DNA of 64,000 nt from positions 41,097 to 105,096 of the forward strand of contig JAPHTQ010000034.1 of assembly GCA_026196275.1 (NCBI GenBank), in the 5' to 3' direction. The notes beneath the pieces are model-generated. The model had not been told where the DNA came from, did no database searches, and was given only the letters and a program-made list of their open reading frames with translations. The position numbers were made by a program, and so were the translations under genes. Origin of the DNA: Gammaproteobacteria bacterium. GTDB lineage: Bacteria; Pseudomonadota; Gammaproteobacteria; Thiohalomonadales; Thiohalomonadaceae. Below are positions 1 through 9,649 of the stretch, in pieces (the stretch's first letter is position 1; each line of letters begins with the position of its first letter).

Positions 1-1
1 C

Positions 2-409
2 GCCGAGGAGTTCCAGCTGCCGGTGCTGGTACATGTGCGCAAGGCGCACGACCAGGTGCTTCAGTCGCTGAAGAAATTCTCCCTCCCGGGCGGTATCGCC
101 CACGCCTTCAACGGCAGCCTGCAGCAGGCCGAACAGTATCTTGAGCTGGGGTTTCGTTTCGGTTTCGGCGGAATGCTCACCTATGAACGCTCGAAGAAGA
201 TCCGCAAGCTGGCGGCGGAGTTGCCGCTGGAGCATATCGTCCTCGAGACCGACGCCCCTGACATGACCACCGCCGCCCACCACGGTGAACGCAACAGCCC
301 CGAATACCTGCCCGAGGTGCTTGCTGCCCTGGCCGAGGTGCGGGGGGAGTCGGCCGAGTTGCTGGCCTTGCAGACCACTGCCAATGCCCTGAAACTCTTC
401 GAACTGTAA
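2..409 (+). CDS. TatD-family metal-dependent hydrolase, 3' part (5' end outside window)
   Basis: The open frame enters at base 2, and about 135 C-terminal residues are visible. TatD-family proteins are metal-dependent DNases/hydrolases with a TIM-barrel fold. The visible part has LPVLVHVRKAHD, the GSLQQAEQYLELG segment and the hallmark LETDAPDM near the C-terminus, whose Asp is a metal/catalytic residue in the family. GSLQQAE with ETDAPDM is closest to what I recall of the YjjV subgroup, not TatD or YcfH. It ends 85 bases before the convergent purK. A methionine-like codon at base 23 is internal, because the frame is open upstream of it. Confidence 0.85.
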   Translation, partial: AEEFQLPVLVHVRKAHDQVLQSLKKFSLPGGIAHAFNGSLQQAEQYLELGFRFGFGGMLTYERSKKIRKLAAELPLEHIVLETDAPDMTTAAHHGERNSPEYLPEVLAALAEVRGESAELLALQTTANALKLFEL

Positions 410-494
410 TGGACGGGACGAACCTTGCCCCTGGTAGTGCGCAGGGATAAGGTTGGCAACAGCCTATGGGTGGGAGAGCCAGCAAGGCTCCTGC

Positions 495-1562
495 TTATCG
501 CAGAAGTGCATCGGGAATGGTCGCTTCGCTGTCGTCCTTCGAGACGATAGTGACGTGCCCCACCTTGCGTCCCGGTTTGGCCGCCTTGCTGTAGTCGTGC
601 AGGTGCACCCCGGGAAGGGCCAGCAGCTGTTCGGCGGGCGGGATCTCGCCGATGAAGTTGACCATCGCCGCCGCGCCGGTCGCGTCGGTAGCACCGAGCG
701 GTAGGCCAACGACCGCGCGCATGTGGTTCTCGAATTGACTGCAGACGCAGCCCTCGATGGTCCAGTGGCCGGAGTTGTGCACCCGCGGGGCCATCTCGTT
801 GGCCAGCAATTCGTCGCCGGTATCGAATAGCTCCAGCGCCATTACGCCCACATAATCCAGTTTCTCCAGCAGACGCTTGGCATACTCCTGTGCCTGCTTC
901 TCCAGGGCGTCGCCGGGACGGCTGCGCGAGATGTGCAGGATGCCGTCGCGGTGGATGTTCTCCGCCAGCGGGTAGAAACGCTCTTCGCCGTCACGACCAC
1001 GCACGGCGATCATCGAGACCTCGCGGCGGAACTCGGCAAAGCCTTCGAGGATGAGTGGCACCCCACCCAGTTCACGCCATGCCTTTTCGATGTCGGCCTC
1101 TTCCCGCAGCACCGCCTGCCCCTTGCCGTCGTAGCCCATGGTGCGGGTCTTGAGCACGGCGGGCAGGCCGGTGGTCGTTACCGCCTGCTGCAAGGTGGAC
1201 AGCGAGTCGACCGGGACAAAGGGGACGGTGTCGATATCCAGCTCACGGAACAGCGATTTTTCGTTCAGTCGGTCGCGGGCGGTGGCCAGGGCGCGGGCGT
1301 CGGGGAAGACGGGCACCCGGGCGGAGAGAAACTCGATGCTGGTCTCGGGTACGTTTTCGAATTCGTAGGTCACCACGTCGCACCGCTCGGCTATCTGTGC
1401 CAGCAGCCGCTCATCGTCGTAGTCGCCACAGAGGTGTTCCCCCAGCTCGGCGGCGCAGGCGTCCTTTGCCGGGTCAAGAAAAACAAAGTGCAGGCCAAGC
1501 GGAATACCTGCCAGAGCCAGCATGCGCGCCAACTGGCCGCCACCGACAATGCCTACCCTCAT
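495..1562 (-). CDS. purK: N5-carboxyaminoimidazole ribonucleotide synthase PurK
   Basis: PurK uses ATP and bicarbonate to convert AIR to N5-CAIR in de novo purine synthesis; PurE then rearranges the product. The 355-residue protein has the usual family length. It opens with the nucleotide-binding [16 protein letters not shown] and has ATP-grasp features: [12 protein letters not shown] near residue 140, [19 protein letters not shown], and [17 protein letters not shown] in the C-terminal metal/ATP region. Its start overlaps the purE stop by four bases (ATGA), so the two are translationally coupled in a purE-purK operon as in many gammaproteobacteria. Confidence 0.96.
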   Translation of the reverse strand: MRVGIVGGGQLARMLALAGIPLGLHFVFLDPAKDACAAELGEHLCGDYDDERLLAQIAERCDVVTYEFENVPETSIEFLSARVPVFPDARALATARDRLNEKSLFRELDIDTVPFVPVDSLSTLQQAVTTTGLPAVLKTRTMGYDGKGQAVLREEADIEKAWRELGGVPLILEGFAEFRREVSMIAVRGRDGEERFYPLAENIHRDGILHISRSRPGDALEKQAQEYAKRLLEKLDYVGVMALELFDTGDELLANEMAPRVHNSGHWTIEGCVCSQFENHMRAVVGLPLGATDATGAAAMVNFIGEIPPAEQLLALPGVHLHDYSKAAKPGRKVGHVTIVSKDDSEATIPDALLR

Positions 1563-2074
1563 GAGCCGGGCCTCGGGTCCGGGTTGGCCAGTACGGTTTC
1601 GGTCTGCTCACGGCGGAAGGCGTTGAGGGCGTCACGTACCTTCTTGTCGTGGTTGGCAATAATGCCGGCGGCCAGCAGCGCGGCGTTGACCGCGCCGGCG
1701 CGGCCGATAGCCAGGGTGCCTACCGGAATTCCTGCGGGCATCTGGACGATGGAGAGCAGAGAGTCCATGCCGTTCAATGCCTTGGACTGCACCGGCACAC
1801 CCAGTACCGGTACCGCGGTCTTGGCGGCGACCATGCCGGGCAGATGGGCTGCACCGCCGGCGCCGGCAATAATCACCTCTAGGCCGCGTTCCGCAGCCGA
1901 TTCGGCGTAGTTGAAGAGTTTGTCCGGGGTGCGGTGGGCGGAGACCACCTCGGCCTCGTGAGGCACGCCGAGTTTTTCCAGCGTCTCCACGGCGTGCTGC
2001 ATTGTCTCCCAGTCCGACTTGGACCCCATGATGACCCCGACACGCGGGGCGCTGTCAGCCTGTTTTGTGCTCAT
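1559..2074 (-). CDS. purE: N5-carboxyaminoimidazole ribonucleotide mutase PurE (class I)
   Basis: PurE converts N5-CAIR to CAIR, the step after PurK. The 171-residue protein shows the class I signatures [25 protein letters not shown] (with the conserved catalytic His) and [19 protein letters not shown]. Its presence with purK fits the two-step bacterial route, as opposed to class II PurE that uses CO2 directly. It is the first gene of the minus-strand operon. The roughly 200-base gap to the divergent MFS gene must hold its promoter; that gap also has a short GGAGAA/TTCTCC hairpin, but I see no clear PurR operator. Confidence 0.96.
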   Translation of the reverse strand: MSTKQADSAPRVGVIMGSKSDWETMQHAVETLEKLGVPHEAEVVSAHRTPDKLFNYAESAAERGLEVIIAGAGGAAHLPGMVAAKTAVPVLGVPVQSKALNGMDSLLSIVQMPAGIPVGTLAIGRAGAVNAALLAAGIIANHDKKVRDALNAFRREQTETVLANPDPRPGS

Positions 2075-2281
2075 TACGTTCCTTACTGCTTGTCTGGCGC
2101 GGAGAACTTCTCCGGACGCAATACGGTGACCTCAAGGATAATGCGGATCATCGCATAGTTTGCGCAAGAGTTCTCCTTTTGGCCGGAGGTGATATTTTGC
2201 GCTGTTTTCCTCCTGCAGGCCACCTCGGGGCGGGAATACCCCTGTCGTGGCGTTCGCGCAAAAGCGTGGTACTGTTTAGCC

Positions 2282-3553
2282 ATGGCCCTGATAAAAAACA
2301 GAAAAGTTCTCGCCTGGACGCTCTATGACTGGGGTAACTCCGCCTTCGCCACCACGGTGATGGCCGGTTTTTTCCCGGTCTTCTTCAAGCAGTACTGGAG
2401 CGCCGGGGCGGAGGTGACCGACAGCACCTTCCAACTGGGTATCGCCAACTCCGTGGCCAGCCTGGTGATCGTCTTGCTGGCACCCGTGCTCGGTGCTATC
2501 GCCGACAGCGGCTCGCACCGCAAACGCTTTCTTATTTTTTTCGCCTTTCTCGGTATCTGCATGACCGCCCTGCTGCCGCTGGTGGCGATGGGACAGTGGC
2601 AGTGGGCGGTACTGTTCTATGTGGTGGCGACTATCGGATTTTCCGGCAGCGTGACCTTCTACGACTCACTCATCGTCTTTGTCACCGAACCGCAGCACTA
2701 CGACCAGGTCTCGGCCCTGGGCTACGCCATGGGTTATCTCGGCGGCGGGGTACTGTTTGCCGTTAATGTGGCGATGACGCTCTCGCCTGAATCCTTCGGT
2801 CTGGCTGATGCGGCAGCGGCGGTGAAGCTCTCCTTTGTTATGGTGGCCCTGTGGTGGGCACTATTCAGCGTGCCGCTGGCGCTGTGGGTGACCGAACCGG
2901 ACGGGCGCGGCATCGGCATGCTGGCCGCGGTGCGTGGTGGTTTTCACCAGCTGCGCGATACCTTCAATGAGATCCGTGCGCTGCGGACAGTGTTCATGTT
3001 TCTGCTCGGCTACTGGTGCTATATCGACGGGGTCGACACCATTGTGCGGATGGCGGTGGACTACGGGATGTCCATCGGCTTCTCCTCCGACAGCTTAATC
3101 GTTGCACTGCTGATCACTCAGTTCATCGGCTTCCCTGCGGCGATCGCCTTTGGTTTTCTCGGCAAGTGGCTCGGGCCGAAGGCGGGGATCTACATCGCCA
3201 TTGCGGCCTATGCCGCCATCGTGATCTGGGCCTCGCGCATGGAGTCGGAGATCGAGTTCTATGGTCTGGCTGTTGCCATCGGGCTGGTGCAGGGGGGCAT
3301 CCAGTCGCTCAGCCGCTCGCTCTATGCTCGCATCATCCCCGCAGACAAGTCGGCGGAGTTCTTCGGTTTCTACAACATGCTGGGCAAGTTCGCCGCGGTG
3401 ATCGGGCCGGTGATGGTCGGCTGGGCCGGTGTGGTCAGCGGCAGTCCGCGCAGCGGTATCCTGACGTTGCTAATCCTCTTCGCCCTGGGGGCGTTTTTCC
3501 TCAGCCGGGTGGACCTGAAAGAGGGGCAGCGTCGGGCGGAGCGGCTGGAGTGA
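2282..3553 (+). CDS. MFS transporter, UMF1/Atg22-like
   Basis: This inner-membrane transporter of about 423 residues has roughly twelve hydrophobic segments. The N-terminal LYDWGNSAFATTVMAGFFPVF is the signature of the UMF1 (Atg22-like) MFS family, whose bacterial substrates are mostly unknown. GAIADSGSHRKRF is the MFS loop 2-3 motif, and GLVQGGIQSLSRSLYARIIP is conserved in the second half. I chose the ATG at 2282 because the protein then begins directly before the first family motif; the frame stays open upstream to 2189, but that stretch looks non-coding. No strong ribosome binding site precedes it. It is divergent from purE and followed by a short hairpin-containing leader of the next gene. 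Confidence 0.87.
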   Translation: MALIKNRKVLAWTLYDWGNSAFATTVMAGFFPVFFKQYWSAGAEVTDSTFQLGIANSVASLVIVLLAPVLGAIADSGSHRKRFLIFFAFLGICMTALLPLVAMGQWQWAVLFYVVATIGFSGSVTFYDSLIVFVTEPQHYDQVSALGYAMGYLGGGVLFAVNVAMTLSPESFGLADAAAAVKLSFVMVALWWALFSVPLALWVTEPDGRGIGMLAAVRGGFHQLRDTFNEIRALRTVFMFLLGYWCYIDGVDTIVRMAVDYGMSIGFSSDSLIVALLITQFIGFPAAIAFGFLGKWLGPKAGIYIAIAAYAAIVIWASRMESEIEFYGLAVAIGLVQGGIQSLSRSLYARIIPADKSAEFFGFYNMLGKFAAVIGPVMVGWAGVVSGSPRSGILTLLILFALGAFFLSRVDLKEGQRRAERLE

Positions 3554-3637
3554 TCCCGGGCCACTGCCGTCCGTGGCATATACTGATATAGTCGGTTACA
3601 AAATAGAGCATTGCCACAAATTTCATGTTATGTCGGC

Positions 3638-3682
3638 TTCCGATCTGCGAAATCGGATCAGGTGCAGGGCAGCGTGATCCGA
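3638..3682 (+). promoter_or_regulatory. Two mutually exclusive hairpins in the leader of the DUF2339 gene
   Basis: TCCGAT (3639-3644) can pair with ATCGGA (3652-3657). TCGGATCA (3653-3660) can instead pair with TGATCCGA (3675-3682). The two stems share bases 3653-3657, so they cannot form together. The second ends 14 bases before the ribosome binding site AAGGAGG (3697-3703). This is seen in the sequence; a regulatory role is inference. Confidence 0.35.
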
Positions 3683-3708
3683 CAGGATTAACAGGCAAGG
3701 AGGTTTTT

Positions 3709-6444
3709 GTGGGGGAGTTGGCGATCTGGCTGGCGCTGGTGGGGGCTGTTGTCGGCGCCATGGCGTTCAATGTGGGCGGCTTGCTGTTTGGTGGTCTGCT
3801 CGGTTTTCTGCTGGGGCGCACGATCACCCTGGGAGACCGGCTGAAGCGGGCCGAGACGGTCCTGGCTCGGCTGGAGCACGGGGTGGCCGGCGGTGAAGCG
3901 CCGGTGCAGACACCTGCTGTCGCAGAGGAGAGCTCCCCGCTGCCTGACGCCCCGCCGACCGAACCGGAACCGATAGAGCCGGGCTGGGCGGGTGAAGCGG
4001 CACAACCGGCTCCCGCTGTTGCCAGCAGTGATGCCCTGCCCGAGATCGAGATCGCCGCGATCTCCTCTGACACCCCCGCACAGGAGAAGCCGCCGCGCGG
4101 GGAGCGACTCTGGAACGCGATTAGTGGTTTCTTCACCGATGGCAACGTGGTGGTACGGGTCGGTATCGTGGTGCTCTTCTTCGGTGTCGCCTTCCTCATC
4201 AAGTATGCCGCCGAGCGTAACATGCTGCCGATCGAACTGCGTCTCGGCGCCGCGGCGCTCGGTGCCATCGCGCTCATCGTCCTGGGCTGGTATCTGCGCC
4301 ACCGCCGCACCGCCTACGCCCTGCTGATTCAGGGCGGCGGTATCGGCATTTTCTACATCACCGTCTATGGTGCAGCCAAGCTCTACCAGCTCATCCCCAT
4401 GGGTATGGCCTTTGTGTTGATGGTGGCCATCGTTGCCCTCTCGGCACTGCTGGCGCTGTTACAGGATTCGCGCAACCTGGCCGCCTTCGGTATCAGCGGC
4501 GGCTTTCTCGCCCCCGTCCTTACCTCCACCGGTGAGGGCAGCCATGTGATGCTCTTCTCTTACTATGCGCTGCTCAATGCCGGCATTCTGGGGATTGCCT
4601 GGTTCAAGGCGTGGCGTGAGCTGAACCTGCTGGGATTCCTCTTTACCTTTGTCATCGGTGCCTTCTGGGGCGCGCAGTACTACCGCCCGCTCTATTTCGC
4701 TACCACCGAACCGTTTCTGATCCTCTTCTTCCTCTTCTATGTGGCCATCGCGGTGCTGTTTGCGTTGCGTCAGCCGCTGAATCTGCGCGGTTATGTCGAC
4801 GGTACCCTGGTATTCGGCGTGCCGGTGGTGGGTTTCGCCCTGCAGGCGGCGCTGGTAAAGGGGTTTGAGTATGGCATGGCGTGGAGCGCATTGAGCCTGG
4901 CGGCGTTCTATATCCTGCTCGCCACAACGCTGTGGCGGCGACAGGTGGAGGGGCTGCGTCTGCTGACCGAATCGTTCCTCGCGCTGGGCATTGTTTTCGC
5001 CACGCTGGCGATCCCGCTGGCGCTGGACGGGCGATGGATCGCCTCGGCATGGGCGCTTGAGGGGGCGGCACTGCTCTGGGTCGGGGTGCGCCAGCAGCGT
5101 CTGCTGCCACGGATTTCGGGGCTGCTGTTGCAGTTTGGTGCCGGCCTCTCCTGGTTGCTGGTGGTGGTGCTGGATGGGTGCAGTGAAGAGATGGCGGTGC
5201 TCAACGGTACCTATCTCGGCTCCCTGTTGATCGCGCTGGCGGCACTGTTCAGCAGCTTCTACCTGCAACGCCATGGCGAACGTTTGCGCAGGAGGGAGTC
5301 GACGGTTCATATTGTTGCTCTGAGCTGGGGGCTGCTCTGGTGGTACGGTGCCGGTATGCACGAGATCGACCGCTTCGTCCCCTGGGAGTACCAGCTCAAT
5401 GTATTGCTGTTGTTTATTGCGCTGAGTAGTGCGGCCCTGTTGTGGCTGTGCCGCAGACTGGAGTGGCGCATGCTGCGCTACCCGCTGATGTTGCTGCTGC
5501 CGGGGGCGGCGCTGTTGTCGCTGAATATCATCGAGGGCGGAAGTCGTGCCCACTTCTTTGCTTACGGTGGACTGCCGGTGTGGCTGACGCTGTTTGCGGT
5601 GCAGTACCGTATCCTCTGGCGACTGGAGGAGCACTACAGTGACAGACAGCTCCGTTTCGCTCACAGCGCCACCCTCTGGTTGTTGCTGTTGGTGCTGAGC
5701 TGGGAGGCGCACTGGTGGGTGCGCGAGTGGCTGGATAATCGGGGTGTCTGGGACTTTGTTATCTGGGGTCTTTTGCCTGCAGCGGCGGTAGTGCTGCTGC
5801 TCGGTCCGGGCTCCCGTCTCAGTTGGCCGCTGGGGCGCTTTGCCGATACTTATCGCGGTGAAGCGCTCCTGCCGGTGGTACTGTTTATCTGGTTGTGGTC
5901 GCTATTTGCCTTGGGTAACAGCGGTGATCCGTGGCCTTTACCCTATCTGCCGCTGCTCAATCCGCTGGAGTTGGGCCAGCTGCTTGCCTTGCTGGCGCTG
6001 CTGATGTGGAGTTGGCACAATCGGGACAGCGAGGTGATGGCCGGCTACGGCCTGTCGATGGGGGTAGTCTGGGTCGCCATCGGACTCGCCGCCTTTGCCC
6101 TGCTTAACGAGGTGGTGGCCCACGCCGTGCATCACTGGGGCGGGACGCCCTATCACTGGTACAGCCTGCATCGCTCGATGGTCTTCCAGGCCAGCCTGTC
6201 GGTGGTCTGGACCCTGACTGCCCTGTTGCTGACGGTGGTGGCGACCCGGCGCGGCTGGCGTATGCTCTGGTTTGGCGGGGCAGCGTTACTTACTGCGGTG
6301 GTTGTAAAGTTGTTCCTGATCGATCTCTCACGTTCGGATACCATGGAGCGGATCGTCTCCTTCATCGCGGTGGGTATTCTGATGTTGCTGACAGGATATT
6401 TCTCGCCGCTGCCGCCAAAGCAGAAAGAGGAACAAGAAAAATGA
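3709..6444 (+). CDS. DUF2339 family polytopic membrane protein
   Basis: A very hydrophobic protein of about 911 residues belonging to the DUF2339 family, function unknown. It has an N-terminal membrane segment, a Pro/Glu/Ala-rich stretch (about residues 60-130), then many transmembrane helices to the C-terminus, where RSDTMERIVSFIAVGILMLL is typical of the family. The GTG at 3709 is preferred because AAGGAGG lies five bases upstream. The longer frame to 3625 would add 28 residues encoded by the hairpin leader and has no binding site. Its stop overlaps the DUF3999 start (ATGA), and this gene pair recurs in many proteobacteria, which suggests one membrane/periplasmic complex, possibly envelope-related. 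That last point is inference. Confidence 0.85.
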   Translation: MGELAIWLALVGAVVGAMAFNVGGLLFGGLLGFLLGRTITLGDRLKRAETVLARLEHGVAGGEAPVQTPAVAEESSPLPDAPPTEPEPIEPGWAGEAAQPAPAVASSDALPEIEIAAISSDTPAQEKPPRGERLWNAISGFFTDGNVVVRVGIVVLFFGVAFLIKYAAERNMLPIELRLGAAALGAIALIVLGWYLRHRRTAYALLIQGGGIGIFYITVYGAAKLYQLIPMGMAFVLMVAIVALSALLALLQDSRNLAAFGISGGFLAPVLTSTGEGSHVMLFSYYALLNAGILGIAWFKAWRELNLLGFLFTFVIGAFWGAQYYRPLYFATTEPFLILFFLFYVAIAVLFALRQPLNLRGYVDGTLVFGVPVVGFALQAALVKGFEYGMAWSALSLAAFYILLATTLWRRQVEGLRLLTESFLALGIVFATLAIPLALDGRWIASAWALEGAALLWVGVRQQRLLPRISGLLLQFGAGLSWLLVVVLDGCSEEMAVLNGTYLGSLLIALAALFSSFYLQRHGERLRRRESTVHIVALSWGLLWWYGAGMHEIDRFVPWEYQLNVLLLFIALSSAALLWLCRRLEWRMLRYPLMLLLPGAALLSLNIIEGGSRAHFFAYGGLPVWLTLFAVQYRILWRLEEHYSDRQLRFAHSATLWLLLLVLSWEAHWWVREWLDNRGVWDFVIWGLLPAAAVVLLLGPGSRLSWPLGRFADTYRGEALLPVVLFIWLWSLFALGNSGDPWPLPYLPLLNPLELGQLLALLALLMWSWHNRDSEVMAGYGLSMGVVWVAIGLAAFALLNEVVAHAVHHWGGTPYHWYSLHRSMVFQASLSVVWTLTALLLTVVATRRGWRMLWFGGAALLTAVVVKLFLIDLSRSDTMERIVSFIAVGILMLLTGYFSPLPPKQKEEQEK

Positions 6445-7829
6445 GGTGTCGCATTGCCCTGGCGTTAATGCTGTTGCCACTGAGCGTTATGGCGCAGCAG
6501 GGTACGCCGACCCCGCGTGACTTTGCCTACGGTGTTTCGCTGGAGGTCGATGGTGACGGTGCTCTCTACAGTTTCGATTTGCCGGCAGAGGTCTATCGCT
6601 ACAGCACCCGTGACGATCTGGGGGATATGCGTGTTTTCAATGGTCATGGTGAGGTGGTGCCGCACCTGCTGAAGGACGGAGTGAAACGCAGCGAGGGCAG
6701 CCGGGAGCCGGTCGATCTTCGTCTCTTTCCCCTCTATGCACAGGCCAGCGGTGAGAATGGCGACACCCAGGTGCATATCGCCACCGACAGCAGTGGTGCG
6801 GTGGTCGATTTCTGGCAGCGGTCACCCTCTGAATCTGCGGCGGTGATCAGACGCTATCTGATCGATGCCTCTATGCTGGAGCGTCCGCCGGAGAAACTGG
6901 TGCTGGACTGGGGCGAGACGGCGGAGAGCTTTCTTGCTGCGGTGACGCTGGAGTACAGTAATGACCTCAGCCACTGGCAATCCCTGCCCTCGCACTACAC
7001 CCTGGCGGCGTTGAGTCACGAGGGTCGCCGTCTTGACCAGCGTGATATCGCGTTGCCCTCCGTGGAGGCGAAATACTTTCGTCTCAGCTGGCCATTGGGC
7101 GAGCAGGGGATCGCACTGCGCTCGATTAGGGCCGAGGTGCGCCAGGAGGGGGGGAGTGTACCGCGCCAGTGGCTCAGGCTTGCCCCCTCCGCTGAAGGCG
7201 GCCGGCAAGGGGTGTATGAGTTCAGTGCCGGTGGGCGTTTTCCCGTGGACCGGATACGGGTAGTTCTGCCGCAGGCCAACACCCTGGTACGGGCGAAACT
7301 GTTCTCCAGCCCCGATAGGGCGGCAGAGGAGAGCTGGCGGCTTCGCCACCAGGGTCTGCTGTATCACCTGCTGCGCGAAGGCCACACTCTGCAGAACGAT
7401 CCCATCACCCTGCCAGGGATCAGCGATCCGCACTGGCGGCTGGAGATCGAGCAGCAGGGGGGCGGCCTTGGCCGCGGGGTACCGCAACTTGAACTCGGCT
7501 GGGTGGCCCATCGTCTCTATTTTGTCTCCCGCGGCGAGACGCCGTTTTCGCTCGCCTTCGGGGCAGCAGGGGTGGAGGGCTCACGCAGCGAGCTGGCGCC
7601 GGTGTTGAAAACGCTGCAGCAAGATCAGAATGGCCAGAGTTTTATCAAGGCTGCCGTCCCGGGCAACCTCTATGAACTCGGCGGTGAGCGACGCCTGCAA
7701 TCCGCGCCGCCGCCGCTGCCCTGGAAAAAGTGGCTGCTCTGGTCGGTACTGGTGTTGGGTGTGCTGTTGCTGGCGCTGATGGCACGCAGCCTCTATCGGC
7801 AGATGAGCGAAGCGGAACGTCATGACTGA
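6441..7829 (+). CDS. DUF3999 family exported membrane-anchored protein
   Basis: 462 residues, starting with a signal peptide (RCRIALALMLLPLSVMAQQ) and ending with one transmembrane helix (WLLWSVLVLGVLLLALMA) followed by a short basic tail. The bulk should therefore lie in the periplasm. The family is DUF3999; its middle region reads like beta-rich carbohydrate-binding-type modules (for example LEYSNDLSHWQSLP and AKYFRLSWPLGEQGIALRSI), which is my inference. The start overlaps the stop of the DUF2339 gene, so the two are co-translated. Biological role unknown. Confidence 0.82.
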   Translation: MRCRIALALMLLPLSVMAQQGTPTPRDFAYGVSLEVDGDGALYSFDLPAEVYRYSTRDDLGDMRVFNGHGEVVPHLLKDGVKRSEGSREPVDLRLFPLYAQASGENGDTQVHIATDSSGAVVDFWQRSPSESAAVIRRYLIDASMLERPPEKLVLDWGETAESFLAAVTLEYSNDLSHWQSLPSHYTLAALSHEGRRLDQRDIALPSVEAKYFRLSWPLGEQGIALRSIRAEVRQEGGSVPRQWLRLAPSAEGGRQGVYEFSAGGRFPVDRIRVVLPQANTLVRAKLFSSPDRAAEESWRLRHQGLLYHLLREGHTLQNDPITLPGISDPHWRLEIEQQGGGLGRGVPQLELGWVAHRLYFVSRGETPFSLAFGAAGVEGSRSELAPVLKTLQQDQNGQSFIKAAVPGNLYELGGERRLQSAPPPLPWKKWLLWSVLVLGVLLLALMARSLYRQMSEAERHD

Positions 7830-7881
7830 TTTCGACCCGTGATACACTGGCCTTCCCGGTTATTACCCCCTGACGGTTAGC

Positions 7882-8682
7882 ATGGTCTCTGACGATTTTT
7901 CTCAACGCTTCGACGGTATCCGTCGCCTCTACGGTATCGATGGCGCGGAACACATCCGCCACAGCCATTTCTGTGTCGTGGGCATTGGCGGGGTCGGCTC
8001 CTGGGTGGTCGAGGCGCTGGCGCGTAGCGGCGTCGGCGCGATCAGCTTTATCGATCACGACGACATTGCGCTCAGTAATACCAACCGCCAGCTGCATACC
8101 CTCAGCTCCACCGTCGAGCGCGCCAAGTCGGAGGTGATGGCCGAGCGGGTGTTGGAGATCAACCCCGCCTGTCGGGTCAACGCCATCGACGACCTTCTAA
8201 GTGAAAGAAATATCGAGAGATACATCAGCCAGAAGTTTGACTACGTCATCGACGCCATCGACTCCATTCGCCACAAGGCGGCGCTCATCTATTACTGCAA
8301 GCGCAACAAGATCCCTGTGATCACCACCGGCGGGGCCGGCGGTATTACCGACCCGACCCGCATCGAGATCGTTGATCTGAGCCGCACCCACAACGACCCG
8401 CTGGCGGCCAAGGTGCGTGCCAAGCTGCGCAGTGACTACGGCTGGTCACGCAATCCCAAGAGTCGCTTCGGTGTCGACTGCGTCTTCTCCGCCGAGCAGC
8501 ACAAATACCCCAAAGAGGACGGCAGCGTCTGCCAGCGCAAGCCGGGAGTGGCCGGCGCCACCCTCGACTGCAACATGGGTTACGGTTCGGCGACCTTCGT
8601 CACCGCCAGCTTCGGTTTCGTGGCGGTGTCGCGGGCTATCGATAAATTGATCGCAAAGAAACGCCGGGAGGCGAAGGCATGA
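7882..8682 (+). CDS. tcdA: tRNA threonylcarbamoyladenosine dehydratase TcdA (CsdL)
   Basis: TcdA is an E1-like (ThiF/MoeB fold) enzyme that uses ATP to cyclise t6A37 of tRNA into ct6A. The 266-residue protein has the adenylate-binding glycine loop CVVGIGGVGSWVVEALARSGVG (residues 31 on), then DHDDIALSNTNRQLHTL, which is diagnostic of the YgdL/TcdA subfamily, and VIDAIDSIRHKAALI and TTGGAGGITDPTRI. It starts about 50 bases after the DUF3999 gene and overlaps the next gene by four bases. Confidence 0.94.
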   Translation: MVSDDFSQRFDGIRRLYGIDGAEHIRHSHFCVVGIGGVGSWVVEALARSGVGAISFIDHDDIALSNTNRQLHTLSSTVERAKSEVMAERVLEINPACRVNAIDDLLSERNIERYISQKFDYVIDAIDSIRHKAALIYYCKRNKIPVITTGGAGGITDPTRIEIVDLSRTHNDPLAAKVRAKLRSDYGWSRNPKSRFGVDCVFSAEQHKYPKEDGSVCQRKPGVAGATLDCNMGYGSATFVTASFGFVAVSRAIDKLIAKKRREAKA

Positions 8683-9635
8683 GCAGCGACGGCGACAGGA
8701 TCCCCATCGGTATCAGCAGCTGCCTGTTGGGCGAAGAGGTACGCTTCGACGGCGGCCACAAACAGGACAGTTACATCCTCGGCACCCTGAGCGACTATTT
8801 CGAGTTCCAGCCGGTCTGTCCCGAGGTGGCGATCGGCCTCGCCATCCCGCGGCCGCCGATCCGTCTGGTGCAGCATGACGACGGTATCCATCTGGTCGGG
8901 GTCAAGGATCCGGGCATCGATGTGACCGAAAAGATGCACGCCTACGGCAAAAAGATGGCCCGCGAGATGAGTGGTATCAGCGGCTTTATCTTCAAGCGCG
9001 CCTCGCCCAGCTGCGGCATGGAGCGGGTCAAGGTCTACGCCCCCGACGGACGCTCCATCGGCAAGGGCTCCGGCCTCTTTGCCGAAGCGATGATGCAGGG
9101 ACAGCCACTGTTGCCCACCGAGGAGGAGGGCCGACTTGGTGATCCGGGGCTGCGCGAGAACTTCATCATGCGCGTCTTCGTCTATCACCGCTGGCAGCAG
9201 CTGGTGGCAGCAGGTCTGAGCGCACAGCGGTTGATCGATTTTCACACCGATCACAAGTACCTCATCATGGCCCATAGCCAGAGCGCCTATAAGGCGCTGG
9301 GCAAGCTGCTGGCCAATGCCGGCAAGACGGCTCTGGAGGCGCTGGCCGAGGAGTATGTGGCGACGCTAATGGGTGCGCTGGCCAAACCGGTGCCGCGCAG
9401 ACAGCACGTCAATGTATTGCATCACCTGCTTGGCTACCTCAAGAACCAGCTCGACGCCGAGGACAAGGCGGAGATGCTGGAGGTGATCGAGCACTACCGC
9501 GAGGGTATCGTGCCACTCATTGTGCCGATCACCCTGCTCAAGCACCACTTCCGTCGCCACCCGCACGAGTACATCGAACGCCAGGTCTACCTCTCACCCC
9601 ATCCGCACGAGCTGATGCTACGGAACCTGATCTGA
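8679..9635 (+). CDS. DUF523 and DUF1722 two-domain protein (YbgA-like)
   Basis: 318 residues with two domains. Residues 1 to about 150 are DUF523 (PIGISSCLLGEEVRFDGGHK, CPEVAIGLAIPRPPIRLV, SPSCGMERVKVY, with conserved cysteines). Residues from about 160 are DUF1722 (LIDFHTDHKYLIMAHSQSAY, LKNQLDAEDKAEMLEVIEHY, PITLLKHHFRRHP). E. coli YbgA is the DUF1722 part alone; fusions like this one are common. Biochemical function unknown. The start overlaps the tcdA stop by four bases (ATGA). The gene is followed by a repeat-filled gap before rsuA. Confidence 0.86.
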   Translation: MSSDGDRIPIGISSCLLGEEVRFDGGHKQDSYILGTLSDYFEFQPVCPEVAIGLAIPRPPIRLVQHDDGIHLVGVKDPGIDVTEKMHAYGKKMAREMSGISGFIFKRASPSCGMERVKVYAPDGRSIGKGSGLFAEAMMQGQPLLPTEEEGRLGDPGLRENFIMRVFVYHRWQQLVAAGLSAQRLIDFHTDHKYLIMAHSQSAYKALGKLLANAGKTALEALAEEYVATLMGALAKPVPRRQHVNVLHHLLGYLKNQLDAEDKAEMLEVIEHYREGIVPLIVPITLLKHHFRRHPHEYIERQVYLSPHPHELMLRNLI

Positions 9636-9649
9636 TGCTTAATTCTCCT

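Noticed and set aside
2075..2281. Possible purine riboswitch or PurR operator between purE and the MFS gene
   Set aside because: The short GGAGAA/TTCTCC hairpin does not match the three-way junction of a purine riboswitch, and no clear PurR palindrome is present.
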